From Nocardia sp. NBC_00508 (GTDB taxonomy: Bacteria > Actinomycetota > Actinomycetes > Mycobacteriales > Mycobacteriaceae), in contig NZ_CP107852.1 in the NCBI RefSeq assembly GCF_036346875.1, positions 1,860,001 to 1,924,000 of the forward strand: 64,000 bases of DNA. Direction: 5' to 3'. The position numbers were made by a program, and so were the translations under genes. Each line of letters opens with the position of its first letter. Within the stretch, counting starts at the first letter, position 1. The notes under the pieces are model-generated. The model did no database searches. It had not been told where the DNA came from and worked only from the letters and a program-made list of their open reading frames with translations. This document shows, in pieces, positions 17,401 through 25,440 of the stretch.

Positions 17401-18434
17401 CGCAACCAGGTGCAGCCGTCGATGCCGGAGATATCGCGGTCGGTGGCCGGCCCGCCGACGTCCACGATCAGCAGGTAATGCGTGCGATCCAAGGTGGGCT
17501 GCGAATTCGCCGAGAAAGGACCGCGATTCAACCCGGCGAGCACCTTGGTGCGCAGCTCGGCGACAGTGCGGTAGACCATCCGGCTGGACCCGATCGCGTC
17601 GGTGTCGCTCGGATGCTGGGTGTGCGGCAGCCATTTCAGCCAGGACCATTCCGGCGCGTCCGGATTCGTCAGCACCGCGGCGACCGCCACCTGGTCGGGT
17701 CCGTGCAGCACCGCGACCTCGGCGATCATCGCACGGATCAGCCCGGCCATCAGCTGCGCGTCGCCGTCGATGCCGACCTGCGGCGCGGACAGCAAATTGA
17801 TCGCGACCGGCATGCCGCCGACCGTGGAATACGCCTTGGCGAACCGGGTCAGTTCGACAACGCCGACCGGGTCCAGATCCGAGGTGGGTGCGGCCTCCGG
17901 GACGATGACGCGGACCTGGTTGGCGATGCGCCCACGGCCGACCCGAACGCGCAGGAACTGCGGACTGGCGACCTGCACCTCCCACATTCGCTTGCCGCCG
18001 ATCAACCGGGCGACCTCGTCCGGACCGGGATGGGTATAGCGTAGAAAAGTATGCAGTTCGGCTTCGGCCCCGTGCACCGTCTTGCGGTTGTCGGTGATGC
18101 TGCGCAGGTAGTCCTTACGTTCCTCGTTGAGACTCGCCGCACCGCCACTGCCGTTTCCGGCGAATGAACCGCCCATCATGCCGAACATCGACACCAGCAT
18201 CATGACCGGGAACATCAGCATCATCGGGTTCATGGCACCGCCGCCGCGGAACATCATGACCACCATCCCGGCCATGGCCGCCACCATCACCACGGGCATG
18301 ATCATGCGCAGCCGCGACGGCGGAACCGGTTTGGGCAGCTCGGTCGGCGGCTGCAGCCGCAGTTCGGTCACGGCGGGTGCTTTGGGACCGCGCACCATCC
18401 GGGCGGGTCGAACGAATCTGCGGGTACTGGTCAC
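14421..18434 (-). CDS. eccC: ESX secretion ATPase EccC, undivided, three FtsK/SpoIIIE domains
   Basis: The 1,337-residue product is the motor ATPase of type VII secretion. Two membrane helices lie near residues 40-95 in a Met-rich segment. Three P-loop domains follow, with Walker A motifs GATGSGKS (about 480), GGPQSGKS (about 830) and GAPGCGKS (about 1,135); the first domain also shows LLLVDFKGG and LIILDEFAEL. In ESX-1 the protein is split into EccCa and EccCb, but here it is one chain, as in ESX-3 and ESX-4. Start is GTG at 18434, overlapping the eccB stop by one base (TAGTG). It recognises substrate export signals and drives transport. Confidence 0.96.
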   Translation of the reverse strand: MTSTRRFVRPARMVRGPKAPAVTELRLQPPTELPKPVPPSRLRMIMPVVMVAAMAGMVVMMFRGGGAMNPMMLMFPVMMLVSMFGMMGGSFAGNGSGGAASLNEERKDYLRSITDNRKTVHGAEAELHTFLRYTHPGPDEVARLIGGKRMWEVQVASPQFLRVRVGRGRIANQVRVIVPEAAPTSDLDPVGVVELTRFAKAYSTVGGMPVAINLLSAPQVGIDGDAQLMAGLIRAMIAEVAVLHGPDQVAVAAVLTNPDAPEWSWLKWLPHTQHPSDTDAIGSSRMVYRTVAELRTKVLAGLNRGPFSANSQPTLDRTHYLLIVDVGGPATDRDISGIDGCTWLRLGATEQNLPRALRFTVTEDRSLNEVTPRGLRRVGVADTLSVSAVTAMARHLSPYRLSTVVEAVAAEQASGGTSWEEMVGLLDPGAVRIDLQWPRRRDAERSRLNIPFGHDPAGGVVYLDIKESAEEGMGPHGMCIGATGSGKSEFLRTLVLSAIATHSSDVLNLLLVDFKGGATFLGFDRLSHVTAVVTNMEEEADLVTRMEDVINGEMARRQRILRDAGNFASVADYERAREQGADLPPLPTLLIILDEFAELLEQHPGFSKLFVAIGRLGRSLRIHLLLASQKVPANRMGELEAHLSYRVALRTNQTSDSRDAIGTADAYHLPKKPGAGYLRVGSGDLQRFQAAYVGSPYIAPVQNSVAAAQRVRRAGGSYRPPQRFTAAHIIDVRPAPVAAPDPVAPTPAADGEPVTIMETVLQQFAGHGRPAHKMWLPPLGAPPTLDQLASSVPQGALRLPLAIVDKPRQQRQDVWSVDLSAAGGHVAVVGGPQSGKSTALQSLIMSAALTHTPEQVQFYCLDFSGGLSGLRNLPHVGVVAPAREGDRIRRTFALITNIIARRQAVFAELGIDTMREFRRRRSSPRESAELTARGDQHGDVFFVVDGWDIGFAVTGPYYDEYMPVMESLALQGLNYGIHLVISSSRWAAIRPAIKDLLQTRLELRLGDLTDTVFTANRAVVAAIPPDRPGRCISAEGLHMLTALPRIDGVGDAESAGAGLAAAIEHLTRSMQGRRAPEVKLLPAQIGIDEVFAGHPAPTSLAERLRVPFGVRESDLRPAIADFGVSAHLIVVGAPGCGKSTVLGAFLQSIRRQFTVDQARVLLVDYRRQHMDAIPDDQLIGYLTSERDLLEGLAPFAEKMRSRRPPDGVTSQQLKERSWWSGPEIFVVIDDYHMVAQRGMLMNPLEPLKDIIVDGRDIGLHIIVARNIAQADSAMYDSVLGQIKNLNSSGLIMDGSKLDGMLIGDVKPMKQPVGRGIFVEPMRSRKDLVQSAWTPMDS

Positions 18435-19993
18435 TACGAACCACCTAGCCCGGCGACGATCTTGTTGCCCGGAATTCCGTCGTGCTGAATGCGAGCCTCT
18501 TTCTGGGACAATGCCGGACCGACGGCGAACAACGAGATGACGCTCCACGGGGCTGGGACCGGTGTCCGGAACCCGAGTGCGGACAGCGTGGGGTCGTTGG
18601 TGCCGCCGTTCGGATCGGTGATCACGCCGTAACGAACGCCGCTGTCGGACACCCAGTACAGCGATTCCCGCAATGGCGATCCCGGTTCGGCTCCGGTCAC
18701 CTGTACGAAACGGCCGGTGTCACGAGGCAGGTACGCCGAGTCCGCGGTGGTCCCGCGCGAGGCGGCCGAGGTCACCAGATCGACGACGCGGCCCTGTTCG
18801 TCCTTGGTCAACGGCAGTTGCCTGCCCACCAGCAGTTCGGTGGCCGCGTTCGGGTCGTTCCCGGCACGCGACCAGCGATAGCAGGTCACGCCGGAGCGTT
18901 CCGGGTCGACCAGGCGAATGGTGCGGGCCGGGTAGGTCGCCGTGCCCGGCCACTGGCCGGGGCGGAGGTTGGCCGCGATCACGTCCGGGCCGACGGTGCG
19001 AGTGGAGACCGAGCCTTGGGAGTCCGCATTGCGGACCATCGCTGCCAGCACCGCGGTCACCCGCACCAAACCTGTTTGCGAGACAAGGTAGTACGCGGCG
19101 CCCTGATCCGGTGTCGGCACGGTCAGCACCGACCCGACCGGAGTGGTGAATCCGGAGTTCAAGGTGACGGCTTCCCCTTTGCCTGGCACTTCGGGCACCC
19201 GCAGCGGCGGCACTTCGGGAATCGCGTAGACCAAGCCCTTGGACGCGGCCATCACCGGCGCGCTCGAATCGATGCCGAGCGCCATCGCGACCGCGGTGTT
19301 CGCGAGATCGATCGCCGCGCGAACCACACCTTTCTCGGCGTCGCCGTAAACCAGCCACGTAGTGGTGTCGTCGCGCAGCAACCGGGCCTCGCCATCGCCG
19401 AGCGGGCGGATCGCGTCACCGTCCACGGTGAGCGGACCGCCGATCGCGGTGGTCCGGACCGCGGAGCGGCTCACCGTCGGCAGACCGGTCGTGGGGTTGA
19501 CCGGTGCCGCGGCGCCGGTTCTCGCCGTGTCGCACACCGTCCATGTCGAATCTCTTTCGTCGGTGTCGACGATGCTGCCGGGCGCGCCGGGAATGCCGAC
19601 CCACGGCCCACGCGGATATTTCGACAACTCGTCGCGGGAGACCTGTACCGGTTTGTCGGGAGAACCGACGATCAGTCGAGCCGAGGTGAGGTTCAACGCC
19701 GGAAACAACCGGCCGCCCAGACGCACGAACAGCGCGCCGGTGTCCTTCTCCGCCACGATATTCGAATCCCCCACCTTCTTGGCGGGCTTGAAGAAGGCCA
19801 GCACAGCGGCGCCCGCGATGATCACACAGGCCAACGCGACACCGATGGCCAGTGCGGTGGAACGGCCACGCTGCGGGTCGTCGATCATCGACGCGTCCCG
19901 GCGGACCAGCGCATGTTCGATCCGCCGCAACAGAAAGCGCCAACCAGATATCTGGTGCTTGGTCACAACCCGGAAGCGCGCCACCGGTTTCAT
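18434..19993 (-). CDS. eccB: ESX type VII secretion component EccB
   Basis: The 519-residue product shows the standard EccB form: a short cytoplasmic N-terminus with the conserved VTKHQISGWRFLLRRIEHAL, one membrane helix at about residues 47-68, and a large extracytoplasmic domain containing CDTARTG and later CYRW cysteines for a disulphide. EccB is part of the EccBCDE inner-membrane complex and its periplasmic part contacts MycP. GGAAGGA precedes the ATG. It overlaps eccC by one base. An operator-like palindrome lies 61 bp upstream, so eccBC form their own unit after eccA. Confidence 0.95.
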   Translation of the reverse strand: MKPVARFRVVTKHQISGWRFLLRRIEHALVRRDASMIDDPQRGRSTALAIGVALACVIIAGAAVLAFFKPAKKVGDSNIVAEKDTGALFVRLGGRLFPALNLTSARLIVGSPDKPVQVSRDELSKYPRGPWVGIPGAPGSIVDTDERDSTWTVCDTARTGAAAPVNPTTGLPTVSRSAVRTTAIGGPLTVDGDAIRPLGDGEARLLRDDTTTWLVYGDAEKGVVRAAIDLANTAVAMALGIDSSAPVMAASKGLVYAIPEVPPLRVPEVPGKGEAVTLNSGFTTPVGSVLTVPTPDQGAAYYLVSQTGLVRVTAVLAAMVRNADSQGSVSTRTVGPDVIAANLRPGQWPGTATYPARTIRLVDPERSGVTCYRWSRAGNDPNAATELLVGRQLPLTKDEQGRVVDLVTSAASRGTTADSAYLPRDTGRFVQVTGAEPGSPLRESLYWVSDSGVRYGVITDPNGGTNDPTLSALGFRTPVPAPWSVISLFAVGPALSQKEARIQHDGIPGNKIVAGLGGS

Positions 19994-20053
19994 TCCTTCC
20001 GCCGACCTGCTGTCAGACCCTAACGGCCGGTAACAACCCGAATACCACCCCTA

Positions 20054-20069
20054 TCCCCAACAGTGGGAA
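20054..20069. promoter_or_regulatory. TTCCCA-N4-TGGGAA operator-like palindrome, eccB unit
   Basis: TCCCCA-ACAG-TGGGAA lies 61 bp upstream of the eccB ATG, inside the 158-bp eccA-eccB gap. Same 6-4-6 form as the other copies. Confidence 0.6.
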
Positions 20070-20151
20070 TGGCGAATCCGGTGCACGCCCGAAGCCGCTG
20101 ATCCCGGATTCGGCGCCGGTCGCGGAGTCCCGACCGGCGCAAACCGACGCA

Positions 20152-21912
20152 TCACACCCGAGAGCTCGGCGCCAAACCCTCCAGTGCCGCGGTGACGTCG
20201 AACGCATCGATCGTCATGAGTTCTTCGTCGGTCATCGAGGCGATGTCGGCGTTGTCTCTGGTGAAGCGGTAGTCGCGCTCGGCCTCGGCGGCCTCGACCA
20301 CATTGCGCACGAAACGCCCGTTGCCCGCCAGGTCGATCAGCCGCCTGCCGTTCTTGGTCTGCCCGGCCAATTCGTCGCAGCGCAAGCGCAGTACCTCGCG
20401 CGCCTGCTCGGAGAGGATCGAATCCTTCTTCCGTGCGATATGTTCGGCGATCTGCACCAGTTCGTCGGCGTCATAGCTGGAGAACCGGATGCGCTTGGTG
20501 AATCGCGAGGCGAGACCGTCGTTGGACGCGAGGAACCGGTCGATCTGGTCCTCGTATCCCGCGATGATCACCACCAGTTTGTCCCGGTCGTTCTCCATCC
20601 TGGCCAGCAGGGTGTCGACCGCTTCCTTGCCGAATGCGTCGCCGCCGGAAAGACCTTCCTGGATCAAGGTGTACGCCTCGTCGATGAACAGCACGCCACC
20701 CAGCGCCGAATCGATCAGCGCGTTGGTCTTCGGCGCCGTGTGGCCCAGATGCGTACCGACCATGTCGTTGCGGGACACCTCGATCACGTCGGCGTTCTCG
20801 ACGACGCCGAGGCCGGCGAAGATTTTGGCGATCACACGCGCGATGGTGGTCTTGCCGGTGCCGGGCGGGCCGGAGAAGATCAGGTGCTGGGAACGCGAAT
20901 CCACGGCGAGCCCGCGCTTGGCGCGGACCTGGTCCATCAGCACGCCGGATTTGAGCCGGTCGACCTGTTCCTTGACCGAGTCCATGCCGATCTGCGCTTG
21001 CAGCAGCTCCGAGGCCTCCGCGAGCAGGCTCTCACGCTCGGCGCGGGCCGCGGTAGCGGCCGCCTCGCGTGGGTCGTCACCCGTTTTCGGGTCCCACTTG
21101 TTCGTCCGGGAGGCGATGAGTTCCGCGGTGGCGACCTCGAACCGGTAGGACTTGTCCCGCACGGCGCGCTGCCATTCCTCGCGCTCGGGCCACAGTCCGG
21201 AACCCTGCAGACCCTTCAGGATCTTGTCGGCGGCGTCATGATCGCCGTTGTGCCGCATCAGCATTCCGAGCAGGAAGTGCGCGTCGGCCCAGATGTAGGA
21301 CAGACTGCCCGAGGAGCTGTCCTCCACGATCCGCTGCGCGCGCGGCATGGCTTCCCCGAAGCGGCCCAAATGGGCCAGCGACTGCGCGGTCATCAGTTCG
21401 GCCGCGATGTCCAGCAGGCCGTCTTCCAGCACCGGCCGCGCGTTGCGCCCCGCGATCACGTCCGGCCACTGCTTGGTCCGGAAGAACAGCGACATGCGCA
21501 CGAAGTCCGCCACGTCGTCACTGGGTACCTCGTCGATAATGGCCGCGGCTTCTTGCCATTCGCCGCCTTCGGCATACGCACACGCCTGCGCGATGGAGAT
21601 CTGGTCACGATCGGCCATCGCGACCCGCAACCCGTACATCCCGATTTCGACCTGGCACCACAGAGCGCGGTCGACCAGACCCGCCCGCTGCTGGTCGCGA
21701 TAGAGGTTGTGCACCGAACGGTAGGCGCCGTAGATCACCTCCGAGGTGACTTCCCCGGCCATGGCGCGCCCCAGCCAGGCATCGCACATGTCCGGATCGA
21801 GGTCGGTGGCAGCCCGAAACGCCGCCGCCGCGTGCTGCTCATTGCGCACACCACCCGCGACCAACCCAAGATTCTGAACACCCGTGTAGAACGCGTCCTC
21901 GGCCGCTGACAC
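20152..21912 (-). CDS. eccA: ESX AAA+ ATPase EccA
   Basis: The 586-residue cytosolic protein has an N-terminal TPR-like helical half and a C-terminal CbxX/CfqX AAA+ domain. Walker A is FSGPPGTGKTTIARV (about 349), Walker B is GVLFIDEAYTL (about 410), and an arginine-finger region follows. EccA is thought to release PE/PPE or Esx substrates from EspG. Start is GTG at 21912 behind GGAAGGGAAG. Leader sequences before eccA and eccB share GGTCGGCGGAAGG. Together with EspG and PE/PPE, this gene shows that the locus is of the advanced mycobacterial type. Confidence 0.95.
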   Translation of the reverse strand: MSAAEDAFYTGVQNLGLVAGGVRNEQHAAAAFRAATDLDPDMCDAWLGRAMAGEVTSEVIYGAYRSVHNLYRDQQRAGLVDRALWCQVEIGMYGLRVAMADRDQISIAQACAYAEGGEWQEAAAIIDEVPSDDVADFVRMSLFFRTKQWPDVIAGRNARPVLEDGLLDIAAELMTAQSLAHLGRFGEAMPRAQRIVEDSSSGSLSYIWADAHFLLGMLMRHNGDHDAADKILKGLQGSGLWPEREEWQRAVRDKSYRFEVATAELIASRTNKWDPKTGDDPREAAATAARAERESLLAEASELLQAQIGMDSVKEQVDRLKSGVLMDQVRAKRGLAVDSRSQHLIFSGPPGTGKTTIARVIAKIFAGLGVVENADVIEVSRNDMVGTHLGHTAPKTNALIDSALGGVLFIDEAYTLIQEGLSGGDAFGKEAVDTLLARMENDRDKLVVIIAGYEDQIDRFLASNDGLASRFTKRIRFSSYDADELVQIAEHIARKKDSILSEQAREVLRLRCDELAGQTKNGRRLIDLAGNGRFVRNVVEAAEAERDYRFTRDNADIASMTDEELMTIDAFDVTAALEGLAPSSRV

Positions 21913-21984
21913 TCGGACTTCCCTTCCGCCGACCTAGCCTGATCGAACGATAGATTCCGGCGGTCACGCCCAGGACTCGACCCC

Positions 21985-22000
21985 TTCCCAATGATGGGAA
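21985..22000. promoter_or_regulatory. TTCCCA-N4-TGGGAA operator-like palindrome, eccA unit
   Basis: A perfect TTCCCA-ATGA-TGGGAA lies 73 bp upstream of the eccA GTG. Confidence 0.62.
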
Positions 22001-22338
22001 TTGCGACACCGCGCGCTACGGCGGCCCCGGCTCGACACGGCGAGCATGGCCGAACGCCGATCCGCAACCTTCGATCAGCTTTGACATGCCGATTTTGAAC
22101 GGGCCGTCATATAGCGGTATGTTTGCCCCGGGTCGGCAATCATCCGCCTGCAGACGGCCCCTTCGGCGGCGGCTGGCAAGCCGCGATCCGGCCTCCAGCC
22201 GCCGCACAGCAGGTCAGAGACCTTCCGTAAATTTCTTGCCGTTATTTAGGTGCACACTATTGAACGTTCCGACAGAAGAGGGTACTGTCTGAACACAGAT
22301 CGTCGGTCCCTCATCCTGACGATCTGAACCCAATACAG

Positions 22339-22368
22339 CGGCCGGTGGCACCGGCAGGCCACCGGCCG
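22339..22368. terminator. 10-bp stem hairpin, terminator-like
   Basis: CGGCCGGTGG at 22339-22348 pairs perfectly with CCACCGGCCG at 22359-22368 around a 10-nt loop; TTGT follows on the plus strand. It could end transcripts leaving the CpnT-like gene or an untranslated RNA. Confidence 0.45.
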
Positions 22369-22378
22369 TTGTGGGGTA

Positions 22379-22447
22379 CGGAGCCCGAGACAGGTCGAAC
22401 CCGCACCCGGCAATGTGTCTACCTTTACCACTGCCGCCACCCCCACT
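22379..22447 (-). pseudogene. tRNA-Leu-like relic
   Basis: On the minus strand GTGGCGGCAGTGGTA, then GGTAGACAC, GCGGGTTCGA and CTCGGGC appear in the order and rough spacing of a bacterial leucine tRNA (D-arm, T-arm, 3' acceptor). The 5' acceptor does not pair with CTCGGGC, two T-loop bases are missing and the variable arm is shortened, so it is not a working tRNA. It may be a decayed attachment site or an element-borne tRNA. Confidence 0.35.
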
Positions 22448-22457
22448 TACCTACCCA

Positions 22458-22473
22458 TTCCCCCTACTGGGAA
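22458..22473. promoter_or_regulatory. TTCCCA-N4-TGGGAA operator-like palindrome without an assigned gene
   Basis: TTCCCC-CTAC-TGGGAA. No coding start lies 45-85 bp away on either strand, unlike most other copies. Confidence 0.5.
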
Positions 22474-22621
22474 TGGGTTTTGTCGTTGGGGCAGAAGCAA
22501 ACCCATCGGCAGTTCTGCTGTCAGAGGGAACGTCTGCGCCCTGATGCGTCCGGCTGGAAGTCCCGCCGACGCAACGGGTGCTACCGCCAGGGTCTGCTTG
22601 CCGCGATGGATGCCGCGACGA

Positions 22622-24283
22622 TCAGATGTGCCTGCCGGGAGAATCCACGCGATCGGGCGGCGAGGCCGGCGCCGTCACGCGGGGTGGCGCCGGGGTCGCG
22701 TCGGACGACGCGACCGGCTCGACCTTGTCCCCAGCGGCTTTTCTCTCCCGAAACATGCGCAGCGAAGGCCTGGTGCCGGACGGAGCGTGCACCACAGCCG
22801 GTACCTCCCGCGTCCGCCGCGACTTGGTCCACGGGGTGACCATAGGTGCGCGTGGCTTCGGCCGGTTGTCGGCCGAGCGTGCGGGTATGGGCGGCAACGA
22901 TTTCGGAGTCGACGGACGCTGTCCCCATGGCGTGGCCGTCGCGCCTGGAGCTTGCCGCGCGGGTGACGCAGCACCCGCCTGGCCTCCCTGGGCGGGGTTG
23001 TCGAGACCGCGCGCATGGCCGGCATCGGGGATCTGATCGGACCCCGAACTAGGCCGGAACAGCTCGGAATCGAACGCCGGACGCACCGGTTCACCGAGCC
23101 CCACGTCGCGGAAAGCTGCCGTACGAGGGTGTGACCCGTCCTGCTGATGCGTGGAACGTGGATCAGCGGTCGAAAGTCTTTCCGCCGCAGCGGCGTCCGG
23201 TGTGGTCGGCGCACCGGCAACCGACGGCTTCATCGCAGGGTCGAGGCCGGGTGCACCGCGTTCCGCTCCCCCAGCCGGTGGTGTCGGCCGGTCTCCGGTG
23301 TCCGCCCGTTCGTCCACGTTGCCTGTGGGAACGCGTCGATCCCCCGGCTGTTCCCCGGTTCCGGCCGCGGCCCTGGCGTCTTGCGTCGGCGGCTGCCCGC
23401 CGGCGGTTTCGGGCCGACCCTGGTGACTCCACTCCGTCGGCGCGGTGGCGCTCGGTCGCGACTCGAACCGTTCCCCCGGCTGGCGAACGAGATCGTCCGG
23501 CGTCGTGGTGGGACCGGTGGGCGACACCGTCCCCGGCGACACGGGATCCGCCATGTCGTCGAAGCGCGCCGGTGTCGTGAAATCCAGTGTCGACACGTTC
23601 TCCGCGAACGTGGCGGCGTGCTGCATGATGTCGTCGGCATGATCGTCGAGCAGCTTGGCGAAGCGATGCACCTCGTCGGGTTCGACGTACAGTGGCTTCG
23701 GATCGTTCGACGGGGCGGGCACACCGAGCGCATGCCGGGTCGTGTCGTACACGATGCCCTTGATCATGTCGTCGATGGCATGCTCGAGCGGCTCGATGGC
23801 CCTGCCGATGACCTCGGCGGCGATGTAGCCGATCAGGCATTCCTGCATCTGGTGGCAGATCCGGCGCGCCGCGGCGGCGACAAGGGGCGCGGACGGCGCC
23901 AGCGGTGGCGTCACCATCATCGACATGTAGGCCGCCGCCAGCGCGGCGAGTTCGGCGAGCACAGCGACTTTCACCACCGTGATCACCGTCGCAGCGGCGT
24001 AGAGCGCCTGTTCCACGACCTTGCACGCGTTCTGGAGCTGTTCCATGTGGGTCGAGTTCATGCTCCCCCAGCTGGCGACCAATTGCTCGTAGGACTCGCC
24101 CGAGTAGACCGCGCCCATATCGTCGAGCACGCCGGTCGCCGAGTCATGGGTGTCGCGCACCTGCGAAGCGAAGGTACTCACATGTCTGGCGAGGGCGCGC
24201 ACGTCGTCCTCGTTGATGTCCGGGTACGGGATTCCGCACAGGTTGAGGAAGAACGCGACCTCATGGGGTAGATCTATGGCCAC
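22622..24283 (-). CDS. CpnT-like N-terminal domain protein with disordered C-terminus, no toxin domain seen
   Basis: The 553-residue product starts MAIDLPHEVAFFLNLCG, followed by YEQLVASWGSMNSTHMEQLQ, in which W-G-S forms a WXG100-like turn, and a hydrophobic helical stretch to about residue 165. This is the N-terminal channel-type domain found at the start of CpnT and related long type VII effectors. Residues 240-553 are Pro/Thr/Ser/Arg-rich, low in complexity and end without a recognisable nuclease, NADase or other toxin fold. GGAGGAG precedes the GTG start. It follows the NlpC/P60 gene by 27 bp in one unit. It is probably a secreted protein of this locus. Confidence 0.75.
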   Translation of the reverse strand: MAIDLPHEVAFFLNLCGIPYPDINEDDVRALARHVSTFASQVRDTHDSATGVLDDMGAVYSGESYEQLVASWGSMNSTHMEQLQNACKVVEQALYAAATVITVVKVAVLAELAALAAAYMSMMVTPPLAPSAPLVAAAARRICHQMQECLIGYIAAEVIGRAIEPLEHAIDDMIKGIVYDTTRHALGVPAPSNDPKPLYVEPDEVHRFAKLLDDHADDIMQHAATFAENVSTLDFTTPARFDDMADPVSPGTVSPTGPTTTPDDLVRQPGERFESRPSATAPTEWSHQGRPETAGGQPPTQDARAAAGTGEQPGDRRVPTGNVDERADTGDRPTPPAGGAERGAPGLDPAMKPSVAGAPTTPDAAAAERLSTADPRSTHQQDGSHPRTAAFRDVGLGEPVRPAFDSELFRPSSGSDQIPDAGHARGLDNPAQGGQAGAASPARQAPGATATPWGQRPSTPKSLPPIPARSADNRPKPRAPMVTPWTKSRRTREVPAVVHAPSGTRPSLRMFRERKAAGDKVEPVASSDATPAPPRVTAPASPPDRVDSPGRHI

Positions 24284-24310
24284 GCCCGGTTCTCCTCCAC
24301 CCTCACCGAC

Positions 24311-25258
24311 TCACAGGACTCGGACGACGACGGCTTCGCTGGGCATGCGCGACCACTTCACCGTCGACCCCGTGTAGGGCGCCTCGATGACCATGCCGTT
24401 GCCTGCCGCGAGCTGGACATGCTCGGGCCCCCTGGCGCTGAACGACCCGGCGGGGAAAACCAGGTCGCCGGGCCGCACGTCATCAGAGTGCACCCGGACC
24501 CCGCTGTAGATCTGCTCGTAGGTGGTGCGGGGCAACACCACGTCGCCGCCGCTGGCCTGGGCGATCGCGTACTGGGTGAGGCCCGAGCAGTCGAATCCAC
24601 CGCCGCTGGGCCCACCCGCGCCGCCCCCGCCCCAGACATAGGGCGTGCCGAGCCAGCCGCTGGCGGCGCGCACCGCGTTGCTGCCCACCGTCCCGTCCGA
24701 GGGAACCATGCCGCGTCGCCGCAGCCGCGAGTCCGATCTCGACCTGCTTCGCGTTCGCCGGCGCCTGCGCGGCGAGGGCCCGTGCCGAGCCTGGCGCGTC
24801 TGCGGAATGGCAGGTGGCATGATCTTCGCGGCCTGCTGCTGGGCTGCCGCGACATCGGCATTGACCTGTTTGGTCGCATTGGTGATGGTGGTCTGGGCGG
24901 CATCGAGGAGTGCGGGACCACTGAAACGCGTGTCGGCCACCGAAGCGATCGCTTGCACCCTGGTTTGGAAATCCGCGATCTGATTACCCAGCCGTCCCCG
25001 GCCGTGGACCGTTCCGTCGCCCGACTCGCCGACGGCCTTGCCCACGATGCCGTCCTTGCCCGCGTGCGACTCCGCCACCGACATCTGCATGCCCAGCGCA
25101 TCCCCGTAGCGCATCGCCACCGCGCCGGAATGCGGACGCAGATCAGTGGCGAGGGCTTGCCGCGCGGCCGCCGACTGGCCCGCGGGCTGGCCGTCCCCAT
25201 ACAGCGCGAGCAGCGATCGGAGCACCCCGTCCAGGTCGTTTGTCAGTGCAGCTGCCAT
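24311..25258 (-). CDS. NlpC/P60 peptidoglycan hydrolase with helical N-terminus
   Basis: The 315-residue product has a helical N-terminal half without a Sec signal and a C-terminal NlpC/P60 domain with catalytic Cys222 in GGFDCSGL and His near 279 in PEHVQLA, after the typical GTPYVWGGGG. Such enzymes cut the D-Glu-mDAP bond of cell-wall peptides. Without a signal peptide, export through the ESX system is a reasonable inference. Residues about 150-180 form an odd Arg/Ser run; the next reading frame there gives the ordinary Ala-rich linker RALAAQAPANAKQVEIGLAA, suggesting two compensating frameshifts. A regulatory palindrome lies 84 bp upstream. Confidence 0.82.
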   Translation of the reverse strand: MAAALTNDLDGVLRSLLALYGDGQPAGQSAAARQALATDLRPHSGAVAMRYGDALGMQMSVAESHAGKDGIVGKAVGESGDGTVHGRGRLGNQIADFQTRVQAIASVADTRFSGPALLDAAQTTITNATKQVNADVAAAQQQAAKIMPPAIPQTRQARHGPSPRRRRRTRSRSRSDSRLRRRGMVPSDGTVGSNAVRAASGWLGTPYVWGGGGAGGPSGGGFDCSGLTQYAIAQASGGDVVLPRTTYEQIYSGVRVHSDDVRPGDLVFPAGSFSARGPEHVQLAAGNGMVIEAPYTGSTVKWSRMPSEAVVVRVL

Positions 25259-25341
25259 TCGACCGACTCGCCATCGCCCATCACTGACCGCCTCTCACAA
25301 TTCTGACTAGCCATTGTGTCGCCCGGACCGATTCCGTCATA

Positions 25342-25357
25342 TTCCCATTCATGGGTG
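25342..25357. promoter_or_regulatory. TTCCCA-N4-TGGGAA operator-like palindrome, NlpC/P60 unit side
   Basis: TTCCCA-TTCA-TGGGTG lies 84 bp upstream of the NlpC/P60 start in the divergent promoter region. Confidence 0.55.
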
Positions 25358-25380
25358 GGGTTCTTGAAACTGTGCACTCC

Positions 25381-25396
25381 TTCCCAATCTCGGGAA
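25381..25396. promoter_or_regulatory. TTCCCA-N4-TGGGAA operator-like palindrome, plus-strand gene side
   Basis: TTCCCA-ATCT-CGGGAA lies 45 bp upstream of the plus-strand gene at 25441. With the copy at 25342 it gives each divergent gene its own site. Confidence 0.58.
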
Positions 25397-25440
25397 GCCG
25401 AGAGAATGGGTGAGGACTTCTGAGAGGCGGTGGCGACGGC

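Larger units (their letters stand above)
22001..22621. other. 620-bp intergenic region between eccA and the CpnT-like gene
   Basis: No protein gene is convincing here on either strand. The stretch contains a strong hairpin (22339-22368), a degenerate tRNA-Leu-like sequence (22379-22447) and one copy of the regulatory palindrome (22458-22473) that fits no obvious gene. The 22205-22330 part is less GC-rich than its surroundings. Confidence 0.5.
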
